Positions 15,738 through 24,415 of a stretch of 37,303 nucleotides of DNA are shown here, one piece after another (the stretch's first letter is position 1; each line of letters opens with the position of its first letter). The notes below the pieces were generated by a model, which was given only the letters and a program-made list of their open reading frames with translations, was not told the origin of the DNA and ran no database searches. Origin of the DNA: an uncultured Oscillospiraceae bacterium (lineage in GTDB: Bacteria > Bacillota > Clostridia > Oscillospirales > Oscillospiraceae); the NCBI GenBank assembly GCA_910577915.1, contig CAJTOM010000008.1, forward strand, positions 1-37,303, in the 5' to 3' direction. The position numbers and the translations under genes were made by a program.

Positions 15738-16072
15738 TGGTGGGCGGCATGGCCCAGGGGAAGCTGGATTTCGCCCGGCAGGCGCTGGGCGTCGCGGCCT
15801 GGAGCGAGGGGGCGCTGGGCCCGGAGAGCTGTGTCCACGGCCTCCATCTGGCCCTGCGGGCCCTGCCGGACCCGGCGGCGGCCCTGGACCGGTGGCTGGC
15901 GGAGCACCCGGAGGGGGTGCTCATCTGCGACGAGGTGGGCGGCGGCGTGACCCCCCTGGACCGGGAGGACCGGGACTGGCGGGAGCTGGTGGGCCGCACC
16001 TGCTGCGCGCTGGCGGAGACGGCGGAGGCGGTGTACCGGGTCCACTGCGGACTGGGGGTGCGGATCAAATGA
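15728..16072 (+). CDS. Short CobU-like adenosylcobinamide kinase
   Basis: 114 residues, compared with 170-185 for normal CobU (adenosylcobinamide kinase/guanylyltransferase). The start VLVVGGMAQGKLDFA keeps the P-loop position but has Leu where Ser/Thr follows the Lys. The C-terminal block is CobU-like: ICDEVGGGVTPLDRED, then GRTCCALAETAEAVYRVHCGL. The middle is missing: there is no HRxxRPxxW guanylyl-acceptor His motif. The ATG at 15728 overlaps the cobS end, and the stop overlaps the cobC ATG, so position supports a cobalamin role. Whether it is active is unclear; it may retain only part of the function or be a relic. Confidence 0.75.
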   Translation: MVLVVGGMAQGKLDFARQALGVAAWSEGALGPESCVHGLHLALRALPDPAAALDRWLAEHPEGVLICDEVGGGVTPLDREDRDWRELVGRTCCALAETAEAVYRVHCGLGVRIK

Positions 16073-16653
16073 CCATCTATCTCATCCGCCACGGGCAGAC
16101 CCGGGGCAACCTGGAGCGGCGCTACACGGGCGTCACGGACCAGCCCCTCTGCCCCCAGGGGCGGGCGGCTTTGGCGGACTGGCGGGGGCCGGAGGCGGAG
16201 GCGGTGTACGTCTCCCCCCTGCTCCGCTGCCGGGAGACGGCGGCCATCCTCTACCCCGGTACGGCGCAGACGGCGGTCCCCGGCCTGCGGGAGACGGACT
16301 TCGGGGCCTTTGAGGGCCATACCTACGAGGAGCTGAAGGACAGCCCCGCCTATCAGGCCTGGCTGGACTCCGCCGGTCAGGCGGCGCCCCCCGGCGGGGA
16401 GAGCAGGGAGCAGGTCCGGCAGCGGGTCCTGGCCGCCTTCCGCGCCGTCACAGCGGGGCACGCGCCGGGGGAGCGCCTGGCCCTGGTGGTCCACGGGGGC
16501 ACCATTATGACCCTGCTGGAGGCCCTGGAGCCCGGCGGCCAGTTCTACCGCTGGCAGGCCCCCAACGGCGGCGGCTTCCGCTGCCGCTGGGACGGCGGGG
16601 TTCTGACGGCGGAGGCCGCCCTGTCCGCCGGGGGGGAGACGCCGGTCCTATGA
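16069..16653 (+). CDS. cobC: Histidine phosphatase family protein, likely CobC
   Basis: 194 residues. The RHG motif is at the start (IYLIRHGQTRGN), the second Arg/Glu elements are in VSPLLRCRETA and LRETDFGAFEG, and the second catalytic His is in LVVHGGTI. In the cobS-cobU context the natural call is alpha-ribazole phosphatase CobC, which removes the 5'-phosphate of the lower ligand. Phosphoglycerate-mutase-like enzymes of other function share this fold, so the call rests partly on neighbours. The ATG overlaps the upstream stop by 4 bases (ATGA). Confidence 0.87.
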   Translation: MTIYLIRHGQTRGNLERRYTGVTDQPLCPQGRAALADWRGPEAEAVYVSPLLRCRETAAILYPGTAQTAVPGLRETDFGAFEGHTYEELKDSPAYQAWLDSAGQAAPPGGESREQVRQRVLAAFRAVTAGHAPGERLALVVHGGTIMTLLEALEPGGQFYRWQAPNGGGFRCRWDGGVLTAEAALSAGGETPVL

Positions 16654-16706
16654 AGAGGACTGCGCCCTGGTACAGCAGTGCGCAGAAAAGGCCGGCGCGG
16701 ACGACA

Positions 16707-16739
16707 AAGACCCAGGGGGCCTTCGGCCCCCTGGGTCTT
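16707..16739. terminator. Hairpin between convergent cobC and aminopeptidase genes
   Basis: GACCCAGGGGGCC (16709-16721) and GGCCCCCTGGGTC (16725-16737) form a 13-bp stem with a TTC loop, extended by two A-T pairs. The U-tract is weak on both strands (TTC on plus, TTTGTC on minus). Its position between convergent genes suggests shared termination. Confidence 0.6.
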
Positions 16740-16763
16740 CTGCTGCGGCGTCCGGGCCCGCCG

Positions 16764-18041
16764 TCAGTCCAGAATCATCCGCCCCGCCTCCTCCCGGTAG
16801 GAGGCGGCGTAGAAGGCGGTCATGGCCTGCACCAAATAGCCGGCGTCCCGCACCCCGGCGGTCTCAAAGCAGGAGTGCATGGCCAGCTGGGCCAGGCCGA
16901 TGTCCACCGTGTTCACCGACACGTGGGCGTTGGAGATGTTCCCCAGGGTGGAGCCCCCCGCCAGGTCGGAGCGGTTGGAGAAGTGCTGCACCGGCACCCC
17001 GGCGCGCCGGCACAGGGCGGTGAACACCGCCTGGGCCGCGCCGTCGGTGGCGTAGCGCACCCCGTGCTTGATGACCAGGCCGGCGTTCATCGCGGGGCGG
17101 TGGGTGGCGTCGTGGTACTCCGGGTGGTTGGGGTGGACGGCGTGGGCGTTGTCGGCGGAGACCATGAAGCTGTTGGCGACAGCGGCGGCCCGGTCCCGGC
17201 CCAGGGCGGCGCACACCCGCTCCACCACGTCGCTCAGCAGGGTGCCGTCGGCCCCCTGGCGGGTGAGGCTGCCCACCTCCTCGTTGTCCAGCAGGGCGTA
17301 GACGGGGACGGCGGCGCTCTCCCCCGCCTCCAGGAAGCCCCGGAAGCAGCCCCAGGCGCACTGGAGGTCGTCCAGGCGGGGCGCGGAGAGGAACTCCCCC
17401 TTCTCCCCCCACACCAGCCCCTTCTGCCGCAGGCAGAGGGTCAGATCCGTCCCCAGAATGTCCTCCGGGGCGCACCCGGCGGCCTGGGCCGCCAGGGAGC
17501 GGAAGGTCCCCTTCTCCGCGCCCAGGCCCATGAGGGGCACCATGTCGCACTTGGGGTCGTATTTATAGCCGGTGTTGGCCTCCCGGTTCATGTGGATGGC
17601 CACGTTGGGGATGAGCAGCAGGTCCCGGTCCACGTAGACCAGCCGGGGCTCGATGCCCCCGTCCGTGCTCACCAGCACCCGGCCCGCCACCGTCAGGGGC
17701 CGGTCCAGCCAGGGGGCGCACAGCATCCCGCCGTAGCCCTCCACGTTCAGCCGGAGGTACCCGTCGGGCCCTTCCAGCTCCGCGTGCTCCTTCACCCGGA
17801 AGGTGGGGGAATCGGAGTGGCTGGCGGAGATCATAAAGCCGGCCCCCTCCCTCCGGGGAACCCGGAAGGCCGCCAGGGCGGAGCCATTGCGCACCACGTA
17901 GTACCGCCCGCCGGGGGCCAGGGTCCAGGCCCGCCCCTCCTCCAGGCGGGCGTAGCCCGCCTCCTCCAGCTCCAGGCGCAGATTCTCCACCGCGTGGTAG
18001 CGGCTGGGGCTGCGGTCCAGAAAGGTCAGCAAATCCTGCAT
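16764..18041 (-). CDS. M18 family aminopeptidase
   Basis: 425 residues, the expected length. M18 enzymes are cytoplasmic zinc aminopeptidases, often acting on N-terminal Asp/Glu. Metal and catalytic regions are visible: ISASHSDSPTF (H75), ALLDNEEVGS, SADNAHAVHPNH and NRSDLAGGSTLGNI. The ATG at 18041 has GAGGAGG upstream and starts the family-typical LLTFLDRSPSRYHAVENL; an in-frame start at 18092 adds 17 unsupported residues. It lies 96 bases after the thioesterase gene and may share its transcript. Confidence 0.94.
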   Translation of the reverse strand: MQDLLTFLDRSPSRYHAVENLRLELEEAGYARLEEGRAWTLAPGGRYYVVRNGSALAAFRVPRREGAGFMISASHSDSPTFRVKEHAELEGPDGYLRLNVEGYGGMLCAPWLDRPLTVAGRVLVSTDGGIEPRLVYVDRDLLLIPNVAIHMNREANTGYKYDPKCDMVPLMGLGAEKGTFRSLAAQAAGCAPEDILGTDLTLCLRQKGLVWGEKGEFLSAPRLDDLQCAWGCFRGFLEAGESAAVPVYALLDNEEVGSLTRQGADGTLLSDVVERVCAALGRDRAAAVANSFMVSADNAHAVHPNHPEYHDATHRPAMNAGLVIKHGVRYATDGAAQAVFTALCRRAGVPVQHFSNRSDLAGGSTLGNISNAHVSVNTVDIGLAQLAMHSCFETAGVRDAGYLVQAMTAFYAASYREEAGRMILD

Positions 18042-18137
18042 GTCGTTTCTCCTCCTCATAAAATACTCTACCGGCGCGGCCAGCGGTTCCATAAAGAGCG
18101 GGCAGAGGGGCGGCCGGTGTTCCCGCGCCGCTCCTTC

Positions 18138-18887
18138 TCAGCCGCTCTGCCCGTAAAACCAGACGAAGGCGTGGCGGACCAGATCGTCCCCCTGGCCGCT
18201 CTGGATCTCCACCTGGTGCTGTCCGTCCTCCGTCACGCTGTACAGGCACCGGATGGAGGCGCCCAGGAGAATCTGCCGGCGGTAGACCACCTCCACCGTG
18301 TCGGGGAGATGGTCAAAGACCTCCTGGGGCAGGGCCTCCAGGGCGTAGTCCAGGTAGTGGATGTTGTTGACGTGGCGGTTGGTGTCGATGTCCCGGCGGC
18401 CCACCTGGACCGCGCAGGCCAGCTGCGCGCCGGGGCTGCTCCTGCCGTTGGTGCGGGCGGGGGTATCGAACACCGCCCGCTCCTCCAGGTCGTAGGCGGA
18501 GCGAACAAGCCCGGTGACGCGGGCGATGCGCCCGGTGGCGGCGTTCACCAAAAACCACCGGGAGGTCCCCCGGGCGATCCGCCGCCCCTGGCAGAACACC
18601 TCAAAATCCCGCTCGGAGGCGAAGCCCTCCAGGGAGCGGGGCCAGGTGCGCACGGCCACCTCCGACCGCCAGAGGGGCCGCTCCGTCAGTTCCACCCGCC
18701 AGGCGGTGAGCACCCAGCACACCCCGCTGCGGGGGACGTCCTTCGGCCCGAAGCCGCACTCGTCGGAGGCGATGGCGGCGGCCTCCTGCAAAATCCGCAG
18801 CAGGCCGCGGTGGTTCAGCCGGTAGTCCGCCCCCACGTCGGGGTAGGCCACGGCGGTCTCGTAGGTGTAGTAAGACGTTGGAATCAC
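18138..18887 (-). CDS. Acyl-ACP thioesterase
   Basis: About 249 residues. The double hotdog fold of PF01643-type thioesterases is recognisable: YYTYETAVAYPDVGADYRL at the start, LNHRGLLRILQEAAAIASDE, and the active-site region DIDTNRHVNNIHYLDYALE. It would release fatty acids from acyl-ACP. The start is unsettled. A consensus promoter (18910-18938) lies just upstream, so the in-frame TTG at 18938 cannot be used. The GTG at 18887 matches where homologues begin but directly abuts AGGAG, leaving no normal spacing. Confidence 0.88.
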   Translation of the reverse strand: MIPTSYYTYETAVAYPDVGADYRLNHRGLLRILQEAAAIASDECGFGPKDVPRSGVCWVLTAWRVELTERPLWRSEVAVRTWPRSLEGFASERDFEVFCQGRRIARGTSRWFLVNAATGRIARVTGLVRSAYDLEERAVFDTPARTNGRSSPGAQLACAVQVGRRDIDTNRHVNNIHYLDYALEALPQEVFDHLPDTVEVVYRRQILLGASIRCLYSVTEDGQHQVEIQSGQGDDLVRHAFVWFYGQSG

Positions 18888-18909
18888 TCCTGTTGGACAA
18901 ATTTTCTCT

Positions 18910-18938
18910 ATTGTACCCCGAAATACCGGGAATGTCAA
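18910..18938 (-). promoter_or_regulatory. Promoter of the thioesterase gene
   Basis: On the minus strand, TTGACA (18933-18938), 17-base spacer, TACAAT (18910-18915). The start of transcription would fall near 18902-18904, only about 15 bases before the likely start codon. Confidence 0.75.
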
Positions 18939-19020
18939 AGCGGTCCGGCAAATTTTTACCCCCAGCTAACGCCCAGGGGCGGCGCGGCGGCTCCCCTCCG
19001 GCCGCTTTTCAAGGTAAGCA

Positions 19021-20301
19021 TCAGCCGCCCAGGCGATAGTACTCCCGCCAGACGTCCTCCGGCACCATGCCGCCGCCGGTGGCCCAGGCGATGTGGGTCG
19101 CCCCCTCGGGGACCGGGGTCCGCCCGCACACCAGGTCCCTGCCGGGCAGGCCCGCCAGGGCGCTGGGCTCCAGGCGGATGCCCTCGGTGTCCGCCAGCAG
19201 GCGCAGCAGCTGGTAAAGCCGCCGGTCATCCACGGTGTAGCACCCGTCCAGCAGGCCCTCCATCACCCGGCCTACAAACCGGGAGGGCCGCCCCACCGCC
19301 AGGCCGTCCGCCGCCGTTTTTCCGTCGATGCCGAAGTCCTCCACGCTCACGCCGTCGTGGAGTCCGGTGGCCAGGCCCAGGAGCATGCAGGGGGCGTGGG
19401 TGGGCTCGGCGAAGTAGCAGCGCACCGCGCCGCCGTAGAGCAGCTTCAGCCCGAAGGCCACCCCGCCGGGGCCCCCGCCCACCCCGCAGGGCAGGTAGAC
19501 ATAGAGGGGGTGCGCCCCGTCCACCGGGATCTCCATGGCCGCCAGCTGCTCCGCCAGCCGGCCGGCGGCCACGGCGTAGCCCAGGAAGAGGGTGCGGGAG
19601 TTCTCGTCGTCCACGAAGTGGCAGGCGGGGTCCGCCTCCGCCTGCCGCCTGCCGCGGGCCACGGCCAGGCTGTAGTCCCCGGCGTACTCCACCACATTGA
19701 CGCCCCTGGAGCGCAGCAGGTCTTTTTTCCACTGCCGGGCGTCGGCGGACATGTGGACCGTCACCCGGAAGCCCAGTGCGGCGCTCATCATGCCGATGGA
19801 GAGGCCCAGGTTCCCCGTGGAGCCCACGGCCACGGCGTAATCGGAGAAGCGGCCCCGGAGGTCCGCGTCCGCCAGGCGGGCGTAGCTCTCCCCCTCCGAC
19901 AGCCAGCCCTCCCGGAGGGCGATGGTCTCCGCCAGCCAAAGCACCTCATAGATGCCGCCCCTGGCCTTGATGGAGCCGGATATGGGCAGGTGGCTGTCCT
20001 GCTTGAGCAGCAGGCGGCCGGGGCGGTCCCCCAGGGCCCGCCCCATGGCGGGTATGGGGACCAGGGGGGACTCGATGCGCCCCCCGTCGGGGGCCGTCTC
20101 GGGGAACACCCGGGCGATATAGGGGGCGAAGCGGTCCAGCCGGGCGGCGGCGTCCGCCACCTCCTCCGCCGTGACGGGGGCGGAGGAGAGAGCCTCCCCC
20201 GCGGGGCGCAGGCCGGGGTTGGCCCAGAAGGTCTCCCGCAGGTCCATCAGATCGGCGAACACGGGGTCCCGCGCCCGCCACTGGGATAGATGCATGTCCA
20301 T
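19021..20301 (-). CDS. dsdA: D-serine dehydratase (ammonia-lyase) DsdA
   Basis: 426 residues; DsdA is usually about 440. It converts D-serine to pyruvate and ammonia with PLP. The PLP lysine is K112 in SGSIKARGG, and the phosphate-binding Gly loop is GVGGGPGG in LPCGVGGGPGG. Other typical blocks are SPLVPIPAMG and VGSTGNLGLSIGMM. The ATG at 20301 has GGAG 6 bases upstream. It follows pyrG by 19 bases and is likely co-transcribed with it, though no metabolic link is obvious. Threonine-dehydratase-like enzymes are the alternative, but the full pattern is DsdA. Confidence 0.93.
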   Translation of the reverse strand: MDMHLSQWRARDPVFADLMDLRETFWANPGLRPAGEALSSAPVTAEEVADAAARLDRFAPYIARVFPETAPDGGRIESPLVPIPAMGRALGDRPGRLLLKQDSHLPISGSIKARGGIYEVLWLAETIALREGWLSEGESYARLADADLRGRFSDYAVAVGSTGNLGLSIGMMSAALGFRVTVHMSADARQWKKDLLRSRGVNVVEYAGDYSLAVARGRRQAEADPACHFVDDENSRTLFLGYAVAAGRLAEQLAAMEIPVDGAHPLYVYLPCGVGGGPGGVAFGLKLLYGGAVRCYFAEPTHAPCMLLGLATGLHDGVSVEDFGIDGKTAADGLAVGRPSRFVGRVMEGLLDGCYTVDDRRLYQLLRLLADTEGIRLEPSALAGLPGRDLVCGRTPVPEGATHIAWATGGGMVPEDVWREYYRLGG

Positions 20302-20320
20302 GGCTTCTCCTCTCTTGTTC

Positions 20321-21925
20321 TCATCCGCGCGCCGCCTCTCCGGCGGCGGCGACAAACGACCGGAACAGGGGGTGGGCCCGGTTGGGGCGGCTCTTCAGCT
20401 CCGGATGGAACTGCACCCCCACAAACCAGGGGTGGCCGTCGAGCTCCACGATCTCCACCAGCCGCCCGTCCGGGGACAGGCCCGTCAGGCGCAGCCCCGC
20501 CGCCGTCAGGGTCTCCCGGAAGGCGTTGTTGAACTCGTAGCGGTGGCGGTGGCGCTCGTCGGCGCGGGGGGCGCCGTAGGCCGCCAGGGCCCGGCTGCCC
20601 TCCGCCAGCAGGCAGGGGCAGCTGCCCAGGCGCATGGTGCCCCCCTTGCCGGCGGCCTCCGCCTGGCCGGGCATCAGGTCGACGACCGGGTATTTCGCGC
20701 AGGGATCCAGCTCACTGGAGTGGGCCCCCTCCAGGCCCGCCGCGTGGCGGGCGAACTCCACCACCGCCAGCTGCATCCCCAGGCAGATGCCGAAAAAGGG
20801 CACCCGGTTCTCGCGGGCGTACCGGATGGCGCTGATCTTGCCCTCCACCCCCCGGCTGCCGAAGCCGCCGGGCACCAGCACGCCGCCGCAGCCGGCAAGC
20901 AGGGCGGCGGCGTTGCCGTCCGTCACCGTCTCGCTGTCGATCCAGCGGATGTCCACCTTGACGCCGTTTTCGATGCCGGCGTGGGTGAGGGCCTCCGCCA
21001 CGGAGAGGTAGGCGTCGTGGAGGGCCACGTATTTGCCCACCAGGGCGACGGTCACCCGGCCCTCCGGGTGCTTGGCCCGGCGGACCATGGCGGCCCACTC
21101 GGTGAGATCCGGCGCGCGGCAGGTCAGCCCCAGACGGCGGACCACCGCGTCCGCCAGCCCCTCCCGCTCCAGCATCAAGGGCACCTCGTAGAGGAGCTCC
21201 GCCGTCAGGTTGGGGATGGCGTTCTCCCGTGGGATATTGCAGAAGAGAGCGATCTTCTCCAGAACCTCCGATGGGACCGGCTCGCCGCAGCGGCACAGGA
21301 TCACATCCGGCTGGATGCCCAGGGAGAGGAGCTCCTTGGCGGAGTGCTGGGTGGGCTTGCTCTTGAGCTCCCCGGTGCCGGGGATGGAGACGATGAGGGA
21401 GACGTGGATGAACATGACGCTGTGCCTCCCCCGCTCCGCGGCCACCTGGCGGATGGACTCCAGAAAGGGCTGGCTCTCGATGTCCCCCACGGTGCCCCCG
21501 ATCTCCACGATGGCCACGTCGGTGTCCGGGGTGTCCAGCCCGTAGATGCGCCGCTTGATCTCCCCGGTGATGTGGGGGATGATCTGCACCGTGCCCCCCA
21601 GGAAGTCCCCCCGCCGCTCCCGGCTGAGCACGCTCCAGTAGACCTGGCCGGCGGAGACGGAGGAGTTCACGTCCAGGCTCTCGTCGATAAACCGCTCGTA
21701 GTGCCCCAAATCCAGGTCGGTCTCCGCCCCGTCGTCGGTGACGAACACCTCACCGTGCTGATAGGGGCTCATGGTGCCGGGGTCCACGTTGAGATAGGGG
21801 TCCAGCTTCTGGACCTTTACCCGCAGGCCCCGCTGCTTGAGCAGACGGCCCAGGGACGCGGCGGCGATGCCCTTGCCCAGCCCCGAGACCACGCCGCCGG
21901 TGACAAAGATATATTTCACAGACAT
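20321..21925 (-). CDS. pyrG: CTP synthase
   Basis: 534 residues, standard length. It makes CTP from UTP, ATP and glutamine. The synthetase domain starts KYIFVTGGVVSGLGKG and includes EIGGTVGDIES; the glutamine amidotransferase domain has C381 in GICLGMQ and H507/E509 in QFHPE. AGGAGGG lies upstream of the ATG at 21925, and a promoter is found at 21970-21998. Confidence 0.98.
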   Translation of the reverse strand: MSVKYIFVTGGVVSGLGKGIAAASLGRLLKQRGLRVKVQKLDPYLNVDPGTMSPYQHGEVFVTDDGAETDLDLGHYERFIDESLDVNSSVSAGQVYWSVLSRERRGDFLGGTVQIIPHITGEIKRRIYGLDTPDTDVAIVEIGGTVGDIESQPFLESIRQVAAERGRHSVMFIHVSLIVSIPGTGELKSKPTQHSAKELLSLGIQPDVILCRCGEPVPSEVLEKIALFCNIPRENAIPNLTAELLYEVPLMLEREGLADAVVRRLGLTCRAPDLTEWAAMVRRAKHPEGRVTVALVGKYVALHDAYLSVAEALTHAGIENGVKVDIRWIDSETVTDGNAAALLAGCGGVLVPGGFGSRGVEGKISAIRYARENRVPFFGICLGMQLAVVEFARHAAGLEGAHSSELDPCAKYPVVDLMPGQAEAAGKGGTMRLGSCPCLLAEGSRALAAYGAPRADERHRHRYEFNNAFRETLTAAGLRLTGLSPDGRLVEIVELDGHPWFVGVQFHPELKSRPNRAHPLFRSFVAAAGEAARG

Positions 21926-21969
21926 TGACGTTCCCTCCTGTTTCTCGCGGGATTTTTAAGTAAGGCTTT

Positions 21970-21998
21970 ATGATAAACCCGCCGGGGAGAAAAGTCAA
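21970..21998 (-). promoter_or_regulatory. pyrG promoter
   Basis: On the minus strand, TTGACT (21993-21998), 17-base spacer, TATCAT (21970-21975). The leader before the ATG is short (about 40 bases), with no attenuator hairpin seen. Confidence 0.7.
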
Positions 21999-22049
21999 GG
22001 AAGGAAGGCGCGGGCGTTGGGGCGGGGCCGGGGAATTTTTCCGGCAGAA

Positions 22050-22093
22050 CAGCAAAACACCGCGCCCGGGCGGCTTGCCGGCCCGGGCGCGGT
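22050..22093 (-). terminator. Terminator after the alpha-galactosidase gene
   Basis: A 13-bp perfect stem, ACCGCGCCCGGGC (22059-22071) and GCCCGGGCGCGGT (22081-22093), 9-base loop; read on the minus strand it is followed by GTTTTGCTG. It begins 8 bases past the GH36 stop. Confidence 0.75.
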
Positions 22094-22100
22094 CAGGGGT

Positions 22101-24290
22101 TTATTCAGATTCCTCCACAGCCTCCAGGTACAGCTGGGTAGACTGGTAGTCCCCCCAGGGGGTGGGGACGGGATAGCCGGCGTACATCAGCACATCCCCG
22201 CCCCAGAGCTGCTCCCCGCCGTTGATCCGGTAGCGCCGGGCGGGATCCAGGCCCTTCAGGCGCAGGCTGAAGAAGGGGGGCGCGGCCCGTGTGGCGCCGT
22301 TCACCAGGGACACCAGGGCCTCCCGGCCGTCGGGGCCGGCGTGCTCCCAGGCGGTGAAATCCCCGGCCTGGAAGGGGTCGGTGAGGCGGTAGTAGTCCCC
22401 CTCCTGGATCAGGCGGCTGTGGCGCTTGTAGTCCGCTGTCTGGCGGCGGATGACGGACCGCTCCTCCTCGGTGCACCGGCCCAGGTCCATCTCATAGCCG
22501 AAGGTGCCCCCCATGGCCACCACGCCCCGGGTCTCCATGGGGGTGACCCGGCCGTTCTGCTCGTTGGGGGAGACGGAGACGTGGGAGCCCACGCAGCTGA
22601 CGGGGTAGCAGAAGGAGGTGCCGTACTGGATCTTCAGCCGGTCAATGGCGTCGGTGTTGTCGCTGCACCAGATCTGGGGGGTGTAGTACAGCATCCCCAG
22701 GTCGAAGCGGCCGCCGCCGCCGCTGCACCCCTCGATGAGCATGTCCGGGTAGTCCCGGCGGAGCTGCTCGAGCATCTCATAGACGCCCAGCACGTACCGG
22801 TGGCACAGCTCCCCCTGCCGGTCCGCCGGCAGGGCCATGGACCAGACGTCGGTGAGAGAGCGGTTCATGTCCCACTTGAGATAGCTCACCTCCGCGCTGT
22901 CCAGCACCTTTTTGAGCGCATCGTAGATATGCGCGCGCACCTCCTGCCGGGAGAAGTCCAGCACCAGCTGGCCCCGGCCCCTGGCGCGGGGACGGCCGGG
23001 GGCCCCCAGGGCCCAGTCCGGGTGGGCCCGGAAGAGGTCGCTGTCCTCGTTGACCATCTCCGGCTCCACCCACAGCCCGAAGCGCATGCCCAGAGCCTTG
23101 ACCTGGGGCACCAGGGCCTCCAGGCCGCCGGGGAGCTTGGACTCGTTGACCACCCAGTCCCCCAGGCCCCGCAGGTCGTCGTTTCGCTGGCCGAACCAGC
23201 CGTCGTCCATCACCAGCAGCTCGATGCCCAGAGGGGCGGCCGCCCCAGCCAGGTCCAGCAGCTTCCGGGCGTTGAAGTCGAAGTAGGTGGCCTCCCAGTT
23301 GTTCACCAGCACCGGCCGGCGGCGGCCCTCGTAGGGGTCCCGGATCAGCCGGCGGCGGACGGCCCGGTGGAACCGGTGGCTCATGCCGGTCAGGCCGTCG
23401 GGGGAGCAGACCAGGGCCGCCTCCGGGGCGGTGAAGGTCTCGCCGGGAGCCAGGGTCCAGCACAGGGGCGACGGGCCCATCACCAGCCGGACGTCCTCAA
23501 ACTGGCTGCGCTCCGCCTGGGCGGTGAAGCCGCCGCTGTAGAGCAGGGCCGCCCCCCAGCACATGCCGTGATCCTCCCCCGCGTCCCGCTCGCACAGGAC
23601 CACGAAGGGGTTGTGCTGGTGGCTGGACACGCCCCTGGCGCTGCCCACCCCCTGCACGCCGGGGCGCAGGGGCATCCGGCTGGGCCAGCGCTCCCGGGCG
23701 TGGCCGCCGTCGAAGGTGATCATGTCCAGATCTCCCCGGCAGAAGTCCAGGCAGAGGCTCATCACCCGGCGCAGCCGGACGGCGGCGGCCCCGGCGTTGG
23801 TCACGCGCACAGCCCGGGTGATGAGGTCCTCCTCCTCCCACACGCCGTACAGCAGCTCCACCTCCAGCCCCGAGCTGGGGTCCCGCAGGGTCACGGACAG
23901 GGTTTCCCAGCCCTCCCCGTGGAAGGCGGGCAGACCCTCCAGGCCGTATTTGCCCTCCCGGACCTGGGCCCCGGTAAAACGGAGATCTAAAAGGCAGCTC
24001 CCGTCCGGCAGCTCCACCTCGGCGGAGCTCAGGCGGAAGTCCCCCACCCCGCTGGTGGAGTACTCCTGGGGCAGGATGTCCAGGGAGTACTCGCGGCGGC
24101 CGCCCGCCTCGCTGGGGTTGGGGGCGAAGCCCCGGTCCGCGTAGCGGACCAAGCCGCTCAGATCCCGGCTCTCCACCCGGCGGCCATAGTAGGTATGCAG
24201 CAGCACCCCGTACTCGTCCACCTTCATCTGGTAGGTGGTGCGGCGGGTGTTCAGCGTAAACGTTTGACGCTCCTGGTCGTGAACGATCAT
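22101..24290 (-). CDS. Alpha-galactosidase, GH36
   Basis: 729 residues, typical for bacterial GH36 enzymes of the AgaB/MelA type, which remove galactose from raffinose, melibiose and similar alpha-galactosides. The N-terminal beta-supersandwich (about 1-320) is followed by the (beta/alpha)8 barrel: NNWEATYFDFN, MDDGWFG, nucleophile D474 in YLKWDMNR, and acid/base candidate D544 in WCSDNTDAIDRL. No signal peptide is seen, so it acts in the cytoplasm on imported sugars. The ATG at 24290 has AAGGAG 7 bases upstream. The sugar importer lies just upstream on the same strand. Confidence 0.95.
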   Translation of the reverse strand: MIVHDQERQTFTLNTRRTTYQMKVDEYGVLLHTYYGRRVESRDLSGLVRYADRGFAPNPSEAGGRREYSLDILPQEYSTSGVGDFRLSSAEVELPDGSCLLDLRFTGAQVREGKYGLEGLPAFHGEGWETLSVTLRDPSSGLEVELLYGVWEEEDLITRAVRVTNAGAAAVRLRRVMSLCLDFCRGDLDMITFDGGHARERWPSRMPLRPGVQGVGSARGVSSHQHNPFVVLCERDAGEDHGMCWGAALLYSGGFTAQAERSQFEDVRLVMGPSPLCWTLAPGETFTAPEAALVCSPDGLTGMSHRFHRAVRRRLIRDPYEGRRRPVLVNNWEATYFDFNARKLLDLAGAAAPLGIELLVMDDGWFGQRNDDLRGLGDWVVNESKLPGGLEALVPQVKALGMRFGLWVEPEMVNEDSDLFRAHPDWALGAPGRPRARGRGQLVLDFSRQEVRAHIYDALKKVLDSAEVSYLKWDMNRSLTDVWSMALPADRQGELCHRYVLGVYEMLEQLRRDYPDMLIEGCSGGGGRFDLGMLYYTPQIWCSDNTDAIDRLKIQYGTSFCYPVSCVGSHVSVSPNEQNGRVTPMETRGVVAMGGTFGYEMDLGRCTEEERSVIRRQTADYKRHSRLIQEGDYYRLTDPFQAGDFTAWEHAGPDGREALVSLVNGATRAAPPFFSLRLKGLDPARRYRINGGEQLWGGDVLMYAGYPVPTPWGDYQSTQLYLEAVEESE

Positions 24291-24324
24291 AGGGTATCTC
24301 CTTACTGCAAAGTATTCTGCGGCA

Positions 24325-24353
24325 ATTGTACCGATTTTCGCGGGCGGGTGCAA
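24325..24353 (-). promoter_or_regulatory. Promoter of the GH36 gene
   Basis: On the minus strand, TTGCAC (24348-24353), 17-base spacer, TACAAT (24325-24330). It gives the enzyme its own start in addition to any read-through from the importer. Confidence 0.6.
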
Positions 24354-24415
24354 TTGTCAAAAGTGTCTAAGGATTGGGGGCGCGCCGTGTAAAATTTGTG
24401 AGCTTCCTCTAGTTT

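Noticed and set aside
16650..19700. Plus-strand frame whose ATG overlaps the cobC stop and runs over 1000 codons
   Set aside because: Only the first codons precede the terminator hairpin at 16707-16739; beyond that it is antisense to the aminopeptidase, thioesterase and dehydratase genes. No domain is seen. It could contain a short relic, but nothing supports it.
21926..21998. CTP-dependent attenuation at pyrG
   Set aside because: The short leader has no terminator hairpin, and the predicted start does not begin with the GGGC-type run used in known cases.
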